Source: Porogramme epimiltina (taxonomy: Eukaryota; Basidiomycota; Agaricomycetes; Polyporales; Polyporaceae). From it: DNA of 64,000 nucleotides. The translations under genes and the position numbers were made by a program. The DNA is taken from the NCBI GenBank assembly GCA_900155495.1, contig FTLJ01000109.1:62001-126000 (forward strand), read 5' to 3'. Within the stretch, counting starts at the first letter, position 1; the number at the start of each line of letters is the position of its first letter. The notes under the pieces are model-generated. The model saw nothing but the letters and a program-made list of their open reading frames with translations, was not told the origin of the DNA and did no database searches. Positions 1 through 13,159 of this stretch are shown here, in pieces.

Positions 1-267
1 TCGCACGGCGGTGCCGGTGTCCCCCCGACACGCATCAGCTGGGCTCCAGGGAAGGTTACCGGAGGCACCGGCCTCTCCGGGAGGCACGCTTCAGTGCACG
101 TGTCGACGACGCGCACGAGTAAAGCCGATCCTACCCCACAGTCACGCTCGTTCTCGGTCCATGGGCTGTCGCCGTACGCGAACCAGGAAGCGAGGCGAAG
201 CGACTTGGACGACATCGAGATGGAGTTCAAGTCGCCTGGAGATCCGAAAGGAGTGTACGCTGTGTAG
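1..267 (+). CDS. 3' end of an unrecognised gene (partial)
   Basis: Frame 1 is open from the first base to a TAG at 265-267, giving the last 88 residues of a protein whose start lies outside the window. The tail is rich in Ser, Thr, Gly and Pro and then becomes acidic, ending in LDDIEMEFKSPGDPKGVYAV. Composition changes sharply at the stop, to AT-rich sequence, which supports a real gene end. No family is recognised. A disordered C-terminal tail of a regulatory or membrane-associated protein is possible but unproven. It converges on the manganese peroxidase gene. Confidence 0.5.
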   Translation, partial: SHGGAGVPPTRISWAPGKVTGGTGLSGRHASVHVSTTRTSKADPTPQSRSFSVHGLSPYANQEARRSDLDDIEMEFKSPGDPKGVYAV

Positions 268-753
268 ATACATGGGTTGGACTACGGATGGTGCTATTTT
301 ATTTGCGATACCCCTCACTTCGCTGTTGTTGTACTCCATTGTTGCTCTCTTAGTCGTTGTAGAAGATCGCTTTCGTGTTACCATCATACGACTAGACCTA
401 CGGCTCCTCCTTTGTGAAATAATAAGAGTGAAATCACTAAATCTCGAGCGTTGAACTCGGGTGATAGCGTGTTCAAACACTTGCAACTTGCCCACTCCGC
501 GAAAAGGGTAGGAACAATGACGGCTTCCCAAAATAGCTCAATTCCAAAAACAGCTACTCTTCGCAGGGTACATAATAACCAATCAATACAATCTCTTCTC
601 ACTCGCACGCGAGTACCAACAAGGATCTAACCCATCAGCGCATACATGGATTTTACCCAACTTCTTCCTTGCATAAGACCGAAGACGGACTGAATTCTAT
701 ACAAGCGATCAACGTATCGCTTAAGAGGGGGGACTACAAGCATCGCGTCAGTC
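268..753. other. intergenic, convergent 3' regions
   Basis: AT-rich sequence between two convergent genes. No coding pattern or RNA gene was seen. It presumably holds both 3' UTRs. Confidence 0.5.
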
Positions 754-2539
<1,786 letters not shown>

Positions 2540-2641
2540 GGCTAGTGGAGGAGAGCGTTGTCCAGAGAGCAAGAGCTACCAAATACCAACTACGAAATAC
2601 CCGAAGTCGAGTACTGGGGACTCGTCGTCGCTCTCCCTTGG

Positions 2642-2649
2642 CTTTTATA
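2642..2649 (-). promoter_or_regulatory. TATA box of the manganese peroxidase gene
   Basis: The minus strand reads TATAAAAG about 105 bases upstream of the peroxidase start codon, a usual position for a strong basidiomycete core promoter. Metal-response elements were not convincingly found by eye. Confidence 0.7.
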
Positions 2650-3463
2650 CTGCTCGAGAGGTGGTCCATGCCGCGGTCTGCAAATAGTGAGAAACAGTCA
2701 ATAACGGCGTGTTCATCGGCCACCACGCCCACTGAGAACGCGAGGCCGCCACGCTCGGGCCCGACACTGAATATCGGGCATCGCAAGCCCGTACGCGGCC
2801 GGGGGACGAGGGAACATCAAAGAGAGGAAACTCACAGGAAAAGTCATCTTCACGAAAATTGGAGGGCATCATCGCGCGGACCACGCAGGGCCCCCATGCG
2901 GACGTGCACTTGCTTCCACCCCGAGACCAAGGAGCTGGTGCAGGCCTCACAGGCTACAACATAAGAACGGCCTCCATTGTACCTGATTTACGATGCCCGA
3001 GGGAGTGTGCTGAACCAGGGAGCAAAATAGGGGTGGCCTTCGCACGTAAAGAGTGGAACGACATGACGTCGGGGTCGCCCTTGAAAGCCCGGACGGGACG
3101 GAGGGAAAAGGAACCTCCTCGAAGGTGATTATTCACAGGAGAACGCATCGGGACCGAGCATGGCCTGGTGGCTATTGGTCGGCAGTCCTATTGAAGTGGG
3201 TCCCGGCGGAGCGGGTCCAAGAAATTTGACCATGCTAAGATAAGCCCTGCCTAGGTGCACAATGAGCTGTCGAACTAGGTAGTGATTGGACGGTTTACTT
3301 ACCTCTTGGTACCAGCGCAGAGGCCGATCAAAGAGGATGTCTTCTATACGAGACAGGCGCTGTTCCCCGATGCCATAAGTACTTTTCGAGGTTCTGATGA
3401 GGCAACGGTGTTGGCCACCGCATTTGAGCACCGCAGTCAGGAATTTACGGTCAGAATGAGATA

Positions 3464-3492
3464 AAACTGTAATTTTGATAGTTTTACAGTTT
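3464..3492. repeat. inverted repeat, 9-base arms
   Basis: AAACTGTAA (3464-3472) is repeated in inverted form as TTACAGTTT (3484-3492) around an 11-base spacer. It lies upstream of the peroxidase in a non-coding region. It could be a transcript hairpin or chance in AT-rich DNA. Confidence 0.5.
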
Positions 3493-4444
3493 ATTGTATA
3501 CAGTGAGATAATGCTGCTAGGAATTCGGGGTGCATCTGTCGCGGGTGGGTCGTCGACGGCGGAGGAAGGAGAGGAAGGCGGAAAGCGTCTATTCAGCCAG
3601 CCATTCGTGAGAGCAACGTGGCGGGCACAGCCACACATCTCCCCACTGTCCTCGGCTCCCTTGGCTTTCCGCTCCCTCCTCCTCCCACCATCGCCCATAT
3701 TTAGGTTCCGAGTTCTACTTTCCCCGGTACTGGGGTTAGAGCCCTGAGACGATCATGCCCTGCTGTCCCTATGGAACTGAGGCCTTGCGGCATGCCACCA
3801 CCCCGGCACGGGAAACAGATACGGTATCATTACTTGCCGGGGGCTACTTGATACCCGTTGAGTCGAAGGTTCAGCTTCGGATTAACTACACTGAGTAACA
3901 GCCTTCCAATACCACTAGTCCGCACGAGAGCACTCCACGGTATGGCGGATGTCGCTCCCTTGGGTATCCTCACTTACCACTCTAACACCGTTGCTTTCAC
4001 AATGCCCTCGACAACGAAGATGAAGGGCGGTATTCAATACCAATGTTCTGGAGCTTCTTTCCCCACGAGTGTCAGTCGTCCATGCTCTCCGTTAGGGTTT
4101 GTCTTATCTGTTCCATCGTTGCCTTGCTAGCAACCAGCTCGTTGGACCTCTCTGCATGTGCTCCGATGAACATCTCTCGTGCTTCAGCCCGACACTCCCG
4201 AAGAAAATGTGGGAGGATCACGGCAGACGCCCTCCGGATCCTCGTCGCCTCTGGGAAGCCGGATGGACGTCTTACGGCCCCATCCACGGTACGCCGTATG
4301 TCAAGACCCCATTCCGAGGACCGTAGTCAGTTAAGCTTATTCTTGGCCGCGGTCTCCCAGAACTGGGTGCGTTTCTCGTCGCGAACTTTCGGTACTGATG
4401 GTTATTGGTCAGCGAACCAGAGGCCCCCCGTTTGAAACACTCAT

Positions 4445-4469
4445 GCGTGTTCTATTTTTAAGAACACGC
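4445..4469. repeat. perfect hairpin, 9-base arms
   Basis: GCGTGTTCT (4445-4453) and AGAACACGC (4461-4469) are perfect inverted copies around the loop ATTTTTA. The T-rich loop is unlike a factor-independent terminator. Its function is unknown. Confidence 0.55.
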
Positions 4470-5180
4470 TCATACAACGTGTCGTATTTTAAGAGACGTT
4501 TTCGGGGTATTTCCGCCTCCTCGGGAGCGGGTTTGCCAACCCTCGATGGCGTTGACAGGTTGTTCTCAAGCGAGCGACCACCCTCCCTAAATACAGACAC
4601 CGAGTGTCCAACCCGTGTACACAACCTGTAACATCGCATTTCAAAGACAACATACTGATTCACACTTTGCTTGACTGCGGCCCTCGGGATAATCGTGGGC
4701 AGGTTCTCCATCCGAGTCGCTCCCCTTCTTGAATATGGCGCTACTTGAGACACTAGAATAAAGGTACTATTTGTGAGTTAAAGCGCTGGGAGTTTCTCAT
4801 CGGTGCAAGTAGCCGACCATTTCACTGGATAGTCAATGTAACCACCGAAGTTTCCTTGGCGTATTTTTCGAGAGGGTTTATATTGTGGCCGGTCTAGGCT
4901 GGAAACTTGCCCAATAAAACGTCCGCAGTGATTACGAGTCTCTGGCCATCTTCTCAGTGGCGCTAAACTCGTTATTGAGCGGAAGTGAATAGCCAAGTAG
5001 CATGCGCATCCCAGGGAACATAGTGCGGAAATTAGACCTTCCGTGTTGGAGGGCTTAACGATGTGGGCACCTGCATGTGTAAGCGTGGGTGAAGAACTTC
5101 ATCTGCCAAACCCACACATCTCTCCATACAAAGGAGTGCGTCTATGTCCGTCTCGTTAGTTAAGAGGGTAACAAAAGCAT

Positions 5181-5195
5181 CTCAAAAACAAAACG
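5181..5195 (-). terminator. RNA polymerase III terminator of the tRNA-Arg gene
   Basis: Directly after the tRNA the minus strand has TTTT followed one base later by TTTTT, the oligo-T signal that ends pol III transcription. Confidence 0.75.
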
Positions 5196-5196
5196 A

Positions 5197-5275
5197 TGAC
5201 CACCGCAGGGGTCGAACCTGCAATCTCCTGATTACCCAATCGTAGTCAGACGCGTTGCCATTACGCCAGGCGGCC
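5197..5275 (-). tRNA. tRNA-Arg(ACG) with a 7-base intron
   Basis: The minus strand folds into a complete cloverleaf. The acceptor stem is GGCCGCC/GGTGGTC with discriminator A. The D stem is GCGT/ACGC, the anticodon stem TCTGA/TCAGG, the variable loop AGATT, and the T arm GCAGG-TTCGACC-CCTGC. The anticodon loop reads CT-ACG-A, followed by a 7-base insertion (TTGGGTA) after position 37, the standard place for a nuclear tRNA intron. The mature length is 72 bases before CCA addition. Anticodon ACG (inosine-modified in eukaryotes) reads CGN arginine codons. Confidence 0.92.
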
Positions 5276-5410
5276 GTTGAGTATATGTTTAGCGCTGGAT
5301 ACAGATCATGTTTTTCTCGGAAGAACTCCGGGTGACGTCGCGTCAGTGGCTGGAGCGCGGGTCACTCACTCTCTGGATAGCACGCCGACTTGAAGGACTG
5401 AAGGACCTAC

Positions 5411-6612
5411 ATGTTTCGACTGTCCCTTCGTATACAATCTCGATGTCCTCGTCCTAGCATCCGCACTTCTCTCCTCAAACCCCGCCAACTTCCGACACTT
5501 GGGCCTATATGGGCCCACAAGAGTCCCACCCTCACTTTTGTTCACTCGCTGCACAGAACCGCGTCGACGCAGAAAGATGGACCGTCGTCGTCTAGGCCGC
5601 CACCACCGCCAAGGTCCGAAGGAAGCCCCCAGACGAAGTCACCGGCTCTACGCGAGAACATATACACCATCCCAAACCTCCTCACTGTCTCGCGCATCAT
5701 CGCGTGCCCCGTGCTCGGCCTCGCGATCGTGAACGAGAACTTTTATGCCGCAACCGGTCTACTCGTATACGCCGGGCTTACGGACTTGGTTGGTACCTAT
5801 CTTCTTGCCTCGGCTCTGAACAGGGCTGAAGTTCCGGAACGCGTACAGGTCGATGGCTACCTTGCGCGCCGCTTCAAGATGCAATCCGTGGTTGGCACTA
5901 TCCTCGACCCGGCCGCAGACAAGATCCTGATGACGACCTTGACCGTCACGCTCGCGATGCAAGGACTACTTCCAGGTGCGTCGATATCCAGCTCGTGTAT
6001 GCCCCTCAACCGACCCCTTTTGCTCCCTCTTTACCCCCGTCTTCTCCCACCTTTCTCAGTCCCCGTGGCTGCCATCATCCTTGGACGCGACGTCCTACTT
6101 AGCTTATCCGCGTTCTACATCCGCTACACGTCCCTACCGCCACCTGTACGTGGTCCATTTCCTGGCCCACCGTCATCACGTGACCATTCTCCTCCAGAAA
6201 ACGTTCGCGCGATACTGGGATTTTTCCATCCCCTCTGCTGAGGTCCGCCCGACTACAATCAGTAAGGTCGGTCTCAACTCTCACGGCCGTACCTCACAGC
6301 TTGTATACTAACGCGTTTTCGTCACGCGTTAGGTAAACACTGCGCTCCAGCTGCTACTCATGGGTACCGCAACAGTCAGCCCAATTCTACCCGTGGACAT
6401 TGGTGTGCCTCTACAGGCCTTGCAGTAAGTCCTCCGCTATTCTCGCGGTGAAGATAGGGCTGATTTCTCACTATTCTATACTAAGATGGATCGTAGCGGG
6501 CACGACGATTTGGAGCGGCGCGTCGTACCTCTTTGCCAGGGACGGATTCCGAATCGTGTCCGCTACGGCAGCGAAGTCCCGTCCTCCCCCGCCCTCTCCC
6601 CCGCCATCGTGA
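5411..6612 (+). CDS. CRD1: cardiolipin synthase, mitochondrial (CDP-alcohol phosphatidyltransferase)
   Basis: Six exons (5411-5788, 5849-5975, 6060-6145, 6198-6266, 6333-6424, 6486-6612) give 292 residues. The enzyme joins CDP-diacylglycerol to phosphatidylglycerol to make cardiolipin in the mitochondrial inner membrane. The first ~85 residues are rich in Arg, Ser and Pro and lack acidic residues at the start, typical of a mitochondrial presequence. The conserved CDP-alcohol transferase motif is intact once intron 1 is removed: DLVDGYLARRF followed by GTILDPAADK, with all four metal-binding Asp. Hydrophobic segments flank the motif, and LGRDVLLSLSAFYIRY and TIWSGASYLF match the eukaryotic Crd1 family. 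It converges on the gene at 6978-12562. Phosphatidylglycerolphosphate synthase is the alternative family member, but the motif context fits Crd1 better. Confidence 0.9.
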
Positions 6613-6977
6613 CTTGTGCTCTGTCATTATCGTACTGTTGTCCTATTTTCACGCTACTCTTGGACCAAACGTACTGCACATTGAGATGCACCGCGTATGC
6701 GAGCTACCTCGAGATGAACTCTTACAGCCAAAAGTGAAGGCTATCAGACAAGGGCCTTCGGCTTTGGCAGTCCGTTGGATTCAAGGGACAAGCTATGCGC
6801 TTAAGACGCGGAATGTTATAAGACGTTTACGAGTATGATATCAATCTAAGTATTACGGATCGTACAGCTACAAGGGGTCCATTATACTACATGTCCCTAA
6901 TCGCAGGATGCTAGAGCGGGACAACGTTCCAGAACGAAGGAAGCCAATAATAATACAAGATGAGCGTGAGACTAGAG
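6613..6977. other. convergent intergenic region
   Basis: About 365 bases between the stop codons of two convergent genes. AT-rich, presumably 3' UTRs. No other feature was seen. Confidence 0.6.
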
Positions 6978-9900
6978 TCATGAAGCCTTCCCAGTTCCTC
7001 TGCTGGAAGGCTTCGCAGGAAGCGGAACGTTGGCCGCCCTCCGTTTCCGGACCTCTTGTAGGGCAGCCTCAATGGCAGGTTTTGAAGCGCGCTGCTGCCG
7101 CCACTGTTCACTCGCGTTCCTGCGCGTATACGTCAGGATTTTTTCAGAGGCAACATGGAGTAAAAACGTACCTCGTACGGTGGACAAACAGCACCGAATA
7201 GGCCACACTCCGAAGAGTGCGTCGCCGAGGAGTCGAGGAGGGTGCCGTGGGGAACCCAATCCTTGCAACCGCAGCAAGAATCCTCTCCTCACTGTGAACA
7301 TGGCCGTTATCAGTACACGCCTTACATCGATGATTCGACGACGAGAAAGGCACATACTTTCGCTCCAAGCGTGCCATCAAGACGAGCAAATACTGCTTCT
7401 GGTAACCCAAGTCGCACCGGAAGGCCGATTCGCGTGTGAACTTGGCCTTCAAGTACTTGATCTGCACCATCAAGCCCTTGCACTCCAAGTTATGTTGCTG
7501 CCTCAGCTGTACGAGGTCCTCCCCCGTTACGCTCGAAGACGGCGCGCACACGTGCCCCACCCACTGGCGAACTTTCTCCTTTTGCCCGTCAAGCTCCTCG
7601 CGGAGGACGCGGATCTGGGCGGCCGACTGTTTCTGCGTGCGCTCGGCCCGTGCACGCTCGTCCTTCCGCTCCTCCTCCACGCGGTCTTTCTGCGCCCGTA
7701 GTGCGCGCAGGTCACGCCCGAACGCCTCCGCGTCGCGCCGCACGCGGCGGAGGTCCGCCTCCAGTGCGGCGACGGTCCGCGCGACGTCGACCTTTTCTGA
7801 CGCGAGGCGCGCGCGCTCGGTCTCGGCCCGCTCGAGCTCGGAGGCCTGGTTCGAGAGTGCACGCCGGAGGTCATCGATCTCGAGTGCGCGGAGATCGAGC
7901 TCGTGTCGACGGCTGTCGTGTGAGGTTTGTGAGGCGGCGAACTCGCCCTTGAGACGGCTAACCTCCTACAGGAACAGGAATGCGGGGATCAGCTCAGCTA
8001 GGATGCCATGGCGCAAGGGTGAGGGTGCTGACCTCCGAGGCCTTGGTGTACCGGCGTTGAAGCTCCTTGTGGTCTGCGGCAAGTATGGAGCGCTCCTGGC
8101 GGAGCTGCTCGACGCTGTCCAGGTTCTCGGCAACCTTGGCTTCGAGCAGACGGACTTTCTGCTCTGCGTTGGCATTGCCTCGCAGCTCCTTCTCCAGGTC
8201 GTGATTTTCCTGCTTAAGATGTTGCAACTGCTGCCGTACATCGACCATATCCTGCAATGTGTGTGAGCATCTATATGCGTGCTCGCTATCGCCATAGCTT
8301 ACGGATTCAGTACGGCGCATGTCCAGCAGGACGGTCTCCTTCTCGCGTTGAGCCTTGGTTTGCTCAGTAGTCAAGGCGCGAAGGCGACTACGCTCGGCCT
8401 TCAGCTCGGCCTCGAGCTCTTCCATCGTTCGCTTCGCACGGTCAAGCTCCTATGGGCACTAGTCAGCACACGAAACGTGACATCAAAGCTACCTTAAATC
8501 TCACGCTCTGGACACCAACTCGCGCCCTCTCGCCGGCACGTTCTGCATTGGCGTACTTGCGGAGTTCGTCCTTCGCGTCGCGTACTTCCGCATTAAGCCG
8601 CGTTGCTGCGTCTTGAAGAACGGCGTTCTCGCCCAAGAGCTTCTTCCTCTCGTCTTCCCACGAGCGCTTCATAGTGTCAAGCTGCGTGTTCACTTCTCTC
8701 AGCTCAGAGCGAAGCGCCTCGCTAGTACGCGTGGGAGGCGTCGGAGGTTCTGCAGGAAGGCTCATCATAGACGCTTCAAGAATAGAGCTGCAGAAGAAAT
8801 GGCATCGTCAACGGCGTTCTAAAAATGACCATGATGCATACCAACCTTTCGTCGGCATCACCAGTACTGGTGAGCCCCCTAGTGTCGACCTTCGTCCGGC
8901 ATTTCGTGCACCTCAAACGTTGAAGACGGCGGACGCGGCGCTCTTCACGACGAGCCATCCTTGCGTTGTCATCCTCGAGGGCCAGGAGTTCTGAGCGTGC
9001 ATCCTCGAGCTGTCTAGTCAGTTCGACAACGCCGAACCCGGCATCCTCCAGACGGTCAAGCTTCTCGTCAATGCTAGCGTTAGCTTTGTCGAGATCTTGC
9101 TGAAGTCGAGCCAACTCCGCGACCAGAGGGGCAACAGTGGGATCCTGCATACTGTTTTGCAACCAAGACAACTGCAATCGCTCGTTAGTGAAAAGAGGTA
9201 CGAGACATTGAGCCTGCGACATACATCTCTGAGTGGGCCTCCGGGAGTCTTGGGGCTCTTCAGAGACATGTTGAGAAGCTGACGATGCAGAGGCGACATG
9301 CCACTGCCGCTGGCAAGACGAACCGGGCTGTTGAATGCGAAGCTCTGGTTCTTCATTGATTTGACTCGCTCGAGGAGATCCTCCTTCTCCTTCTCGAGGA
9401 GTTCAATCCGTGCATCCTTAGCCCGGTCGATGGCCCTCCGAGCGGGAGATTGAGTAAGCATAGTCCTCAAACGAGCTATCTCCTTGTTCGCGTCGTCGAT
9501 CTCCGACTCGAGGGCATCGATCTCGGCTTGGGCATCACGTGCAATAGTGCTCTGCGAGGGACCGACTTGCAGGATGGAGCGGTCTTGAAGTTTCCGTTCA
9601 AGCGATGCGACGGTAGCTTTCAGAGTGGCGACCTCCTGTTCATCTTCGAGGATCTTCTTATCCGTTGCGTCCAAAGCGTCTTCCAGCTGTCGTGCCAATT
9701 CGTTAGCCTTTTCCGCCTCGTCCGCGAGCCGGTCGTTCTCCGCCTTCTCTTCTTCTATCTCGGCCTCCAGTTGGTCGATGGCGTCTTTCGCGGCCGCGAC
9801 GTCCTTCTCCAGCTCCGTAATGCGGGCAGCATCTGCAGCGGCATCGGCTTCGTTCTGCGCGATTGCGTCCTCAGCCTGACGGAGCTTAGCATGGGTCGTT

Positions 9901-12562
9901 CGAACGTCCTCTTCGAGCTCTTCGACGCTATGGACGGCATCAGAGAGTTCTTCCATCTTCATGCGGAGCTCCTCCTCCAGTGCCGTAGTTCTCTTGCGCT
10001 CCGCACTCAAGTTGCCCCCCATCTCGTCGAGCGTTTCTTCGGAACGCACGACCGCGTCCTCGAGTTCTTTGATCTGGCGCCGAGCGATCTGCAGCTCGCC
10101 CTGGGTCCGTGCGAGCTTCTCGTTGGCCTCGTTCACCTCTGCGCCGAGCTCGCGCCCGCTTTCGAGCGCGCTCTCCGCCTTCTTGAGACGCTCCGAGAGA
10201 ACCTGCTTCTCGACCACGATGACCGCGAGGCGCTCCTCCGCGTCTTTGATGCCCTCGATCTTCTCCTGCTCTACGCGCTTCGTGCCCTCTTCCGCCTCCT
10301 CGATACGCCGCTCCAGCTCCGCCACGATACCCTCAACGCCCTTCTCGACCTCGGACATGCGTTCGCGCCAGCGTTCCTTGTCGCGCGCGCGGTCGGCTCG
10401 TTCGGCGTCGAGAGCCTCCCCAGCCTTCGCCTTGTCCGTAGAAGCGACGTCGAGCTCTTCCTTGAGTTCTTCGATCATCTCCTCGAGCGCAGCCTTAGTC
10501 TCCCGCCATTCCTCCTCCAAGTCCTCCTGAACGTCGCCCAAGCCAAGCGCAGGTCCTGCGCTGACTCGCCGTCCACCGCTCACACGCCGACTCTGTCCCG
10601 ACACACTATCGCGCTCCGACGGCGTTGTCCCGATGCTCGTGCTTGCTCCAGAGATGGGCGCCGAACCCGGGGAGGCACTGCCGCTCGCTTCAATCGCACG
10701 GAGCCGCGCGACAAGCGTCTCGTTCTCCTCCTGTAGGCGGCGATTCAGGCCATGGAGGTACGAGTTCAGCTTCCCAGCGTTGAAGCGTCCGACCCCGTGT
10801 CCGTGCTCTCCGAGGCCCATGACGGGGTCAAAGGACGCGTTCGCACGCGCATGCATTGCGAGGTCATGCGATGATGTAGTCGAGATAAACGAGGCGCGGT
10901 CCACCGCATGGTCGTATGGGGACTCCGAACCAGAACCTGAGTCCGACGCCGCGTTAACGAGAGGACGCTGTGGGAGGGGTTGGGAGAGGCGTGGGCGCGG
11001 GACACGCGGTGTGACACCAGCGAACGCATTGCGGAGGTTGACACCTGGCGTCATTTGAACTTGAGGCTGAGGCTCATCATCGGTGCCTCGGTGATATGGC
11101 GTGGGGTGGCGCAGACGGGGGCGTACTGTAGAGTTGATGACTGACATTAGGAATGACCGTTTGTGGGTGTGAGGAGTGGCCGGGTCCTCCAAGTCGTAAA
11201 CGTCTTCGTTATCGGGGTCGTCTCCATCGTGCGAGGAGTCTGTCTGTCGAGGCTTCGGTGTTTCTTCCGTGTCAAAACGGACAGTGTGTTGCTGAGGGGT
11301 AGTAGATGGCAATGCTGGGGTTGTCGACTCTGCTGGTACACCGAAGCGTGCCCGAGGTCGAGGCTGGAAAGCCGGCGTCGGAGTAAATAGCGCGGAGACC
11401 GGAGAAGAAAAGGCAACAGATAACGGTGTCGGTGAGCGCATCCCGCGCGATCCGTTCTTCGGGCTGTCATCGTGTCCGTTAGACCCGCCTTCGGAAGAGA
11501 ACGTTGGTTCACGAGAACGTAAGCTTTGTTCGTCGCGGCGATGACTATCATTGAGTGCGCTAGTCTCTCGTTCTCTCTCGGCGGCAACTTCGGGAAGAAG
11601 TTCGGTGTCGTTCAAAGACTCGTCCAAGTCGGGAGTGGGAAACTCGGAGCTCAGGTGCATTTGGGTGAGATCACGTTCCTCAATACGGGAGGGGAGAGCA
11701 GGAGAAGCCGTGGCCGATCGAGGGAGAGGTACGGTGAGTGCTGCGAGCGGCGGGTCGGATTCTTGTCGCTGGTAACGAATGGAACGAGAACTATGGGGCG
11801 TCGAGTTGGAAACGGAAGACGATGGGGAAGAGACGGTTCGTGTAAGGGATGGTGTCCTGGTTCGAGACATAGGCCGACGGAAGGAAACATTCCTCAACTT
11901 GTCGAAAGGGGAGGCCTAGCAGAATGTAAGCACAAACACGTTGGCTAGGACCGAGGGCTCACCTTGGGCTCGGACCGCAAGCTCATCGAAAAATCATATT
12001 CTGACCTCTTGCGTGGAGTGTTGCGGTCTTCCAACACTGGAGAGTTGGCACGGCTTACTGATCTCAAGGCGTCTGACAGGTCCAGTTCTCCGTCCATGTT
12101 GTCATCCAGATCTGGGGGGAGATAGGACTCTGGAACCGAACTCTCCGTATCCTGGTCGCTGCTCCGGATATCCAGGTCCGCGCTGTCGTCTCGACGAATG
12201 GAAATGCTGGGAATGGAGCTCACGTCAAAGGTCGCGTCGGCAGGAAGTTTCATCGTATGCCCATGGGAGGCCGATAAAGATGATTTGGAAGAGCGAGACG
12301 CGATGGACTGAGCGAAGCGCGCCGTACTCGACGTGCTTGAGGGCGCGCGGACGGTGGATGTAATGTGCGAGAGAGCTATGGGTGTCGAGTGGATGGGGGA
12401 TGCAATCTGCATGTCTTCTTGACTATCTTCTTCTTCTGTGATTGATTGAGGGGCCGAGGAGTCGTCGAAAGCAGGGAGTGAAGGCAGAGACGGCATGTCT
12501 CTGTCTTGGTCCACTTGGATGCGACGCCACACTCGTGAAGGTGTTTCGAGGTACGCCGCCAT
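6978..12562 (-). CDS. PCP1: pericentrin-like spindle pole body protein with C-terminal PACT domain
   Basis: Nine exons (12562-11963, 11915-9225, 9171-8846, 8787-8493, 8449-8303, 8251-8033, 7965-7358, 7291-7172, 7119-6978) give 1,715 residues. The N-terminal ~400 residues are Ser/Thr/Pro-rich and basic, with many SP/TP sites. From about residue 420 almost everything is coiled coil with long Glu/Lys/Arg/Leu heptads, broken near residue 1,100 by SPKTPGGPLRDLSWLQ. A CxxC pair (RCTKCRTKVD) sits near residue 1,190. The end carries a PACT-type domain: MVQIKYLKAKFTRESAF, LGYQKQYLLVLMARLE, then basic TPRRRTLRSVAYSVLFVHR. In the Pcp1/Spc110/AKAP450 family this domain targets the protein to the spindle pole or centrosome and binds calmodulin. 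By family the protein should anchor gamma-tubulin complexes at the spindle pole body. The N-terminal gamma-tubulin-binding motif was not clearly identified; FNAGKLNSYLHGLNRRLQEE near residue 410 is a candidate. Confidence 0.85.
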
Positions 12563-13159
12563 GTTGATGTTACACGCGTATAGCGCGTCCGATAGTAGTG
12601 GAGAAGGTGGAGAAGGTAGTCAGAGTGGGGTGACGAGGAGGAGAAGGTGATTTGGAGACCCTGAATGTGGTCGAGAGGACATAAACAAGCGCCCAGACGC
12701 GGTTCTCAACACCCACGTGATCGTGTCCATTATGTCAGACGCCCACGCCCGCACAGTGGCACTCGCAGCTGATACTACTAGATGACAGCTGGTCCAAACA
12801 TGTCGATCGCCCTTAGCCCTCAGAGGGGATCACGGAATCACTGGTACTGCTCAACGTGCCATAACAATATACTCCGAGGGGCATGGCGAATTGTAAGACA
12901 CGAACGAAGAGGCCCAACCCATCTCAAGACTTATCTTCGGAGTGCGTACTAGTACGTCACGACCCGCGGCCCAGCTCCCTCCACCCCGGCTCTCAGCCTT
13001 TTCTTCAATTAATTCAACCACTTGAATCTAGCAGTCACATCTAAATAAACGCTCGAGGAATGGCAGTGCATGAAAACAGGTTGGGTCATTTCCTTGGGCC
13101 TTGACAACCCTACCCGCTGTCTGGCATCGGCGTGCTTGAAGAAGCAGAGAGAAAAGCAC
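12563..13159. other. upstream region of the PACT-domain gene
   Basis: Contains the 5' region of the minus-strand PACT gene and the sequence up to the lipase pseudogene. No gene was seen. Confidence 0.5.

Larger units (their letters stand above)
2650..5196. other. intergenic region with two small inverted repeats
   Basis: About 2.5 kb without a supported gene. The part next to 2650 should contain the peroxidase upstream region. ORFs here are short, overlap in opposite frames and show no family motif. Two small perfect inverted repeats occur at 3464-3492 and 4445-4469. Confidence 0.45.

Noticed and set aside
9450..10736. 428-aa open frame on the plus strand
   Set aside because: It lies antisense to the coiled-coil exon of the PACT gene. 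Its Leu/Arg/Phe-rich composition is the mirror of Glu/Lys/Arg codons, so it is a shadow.
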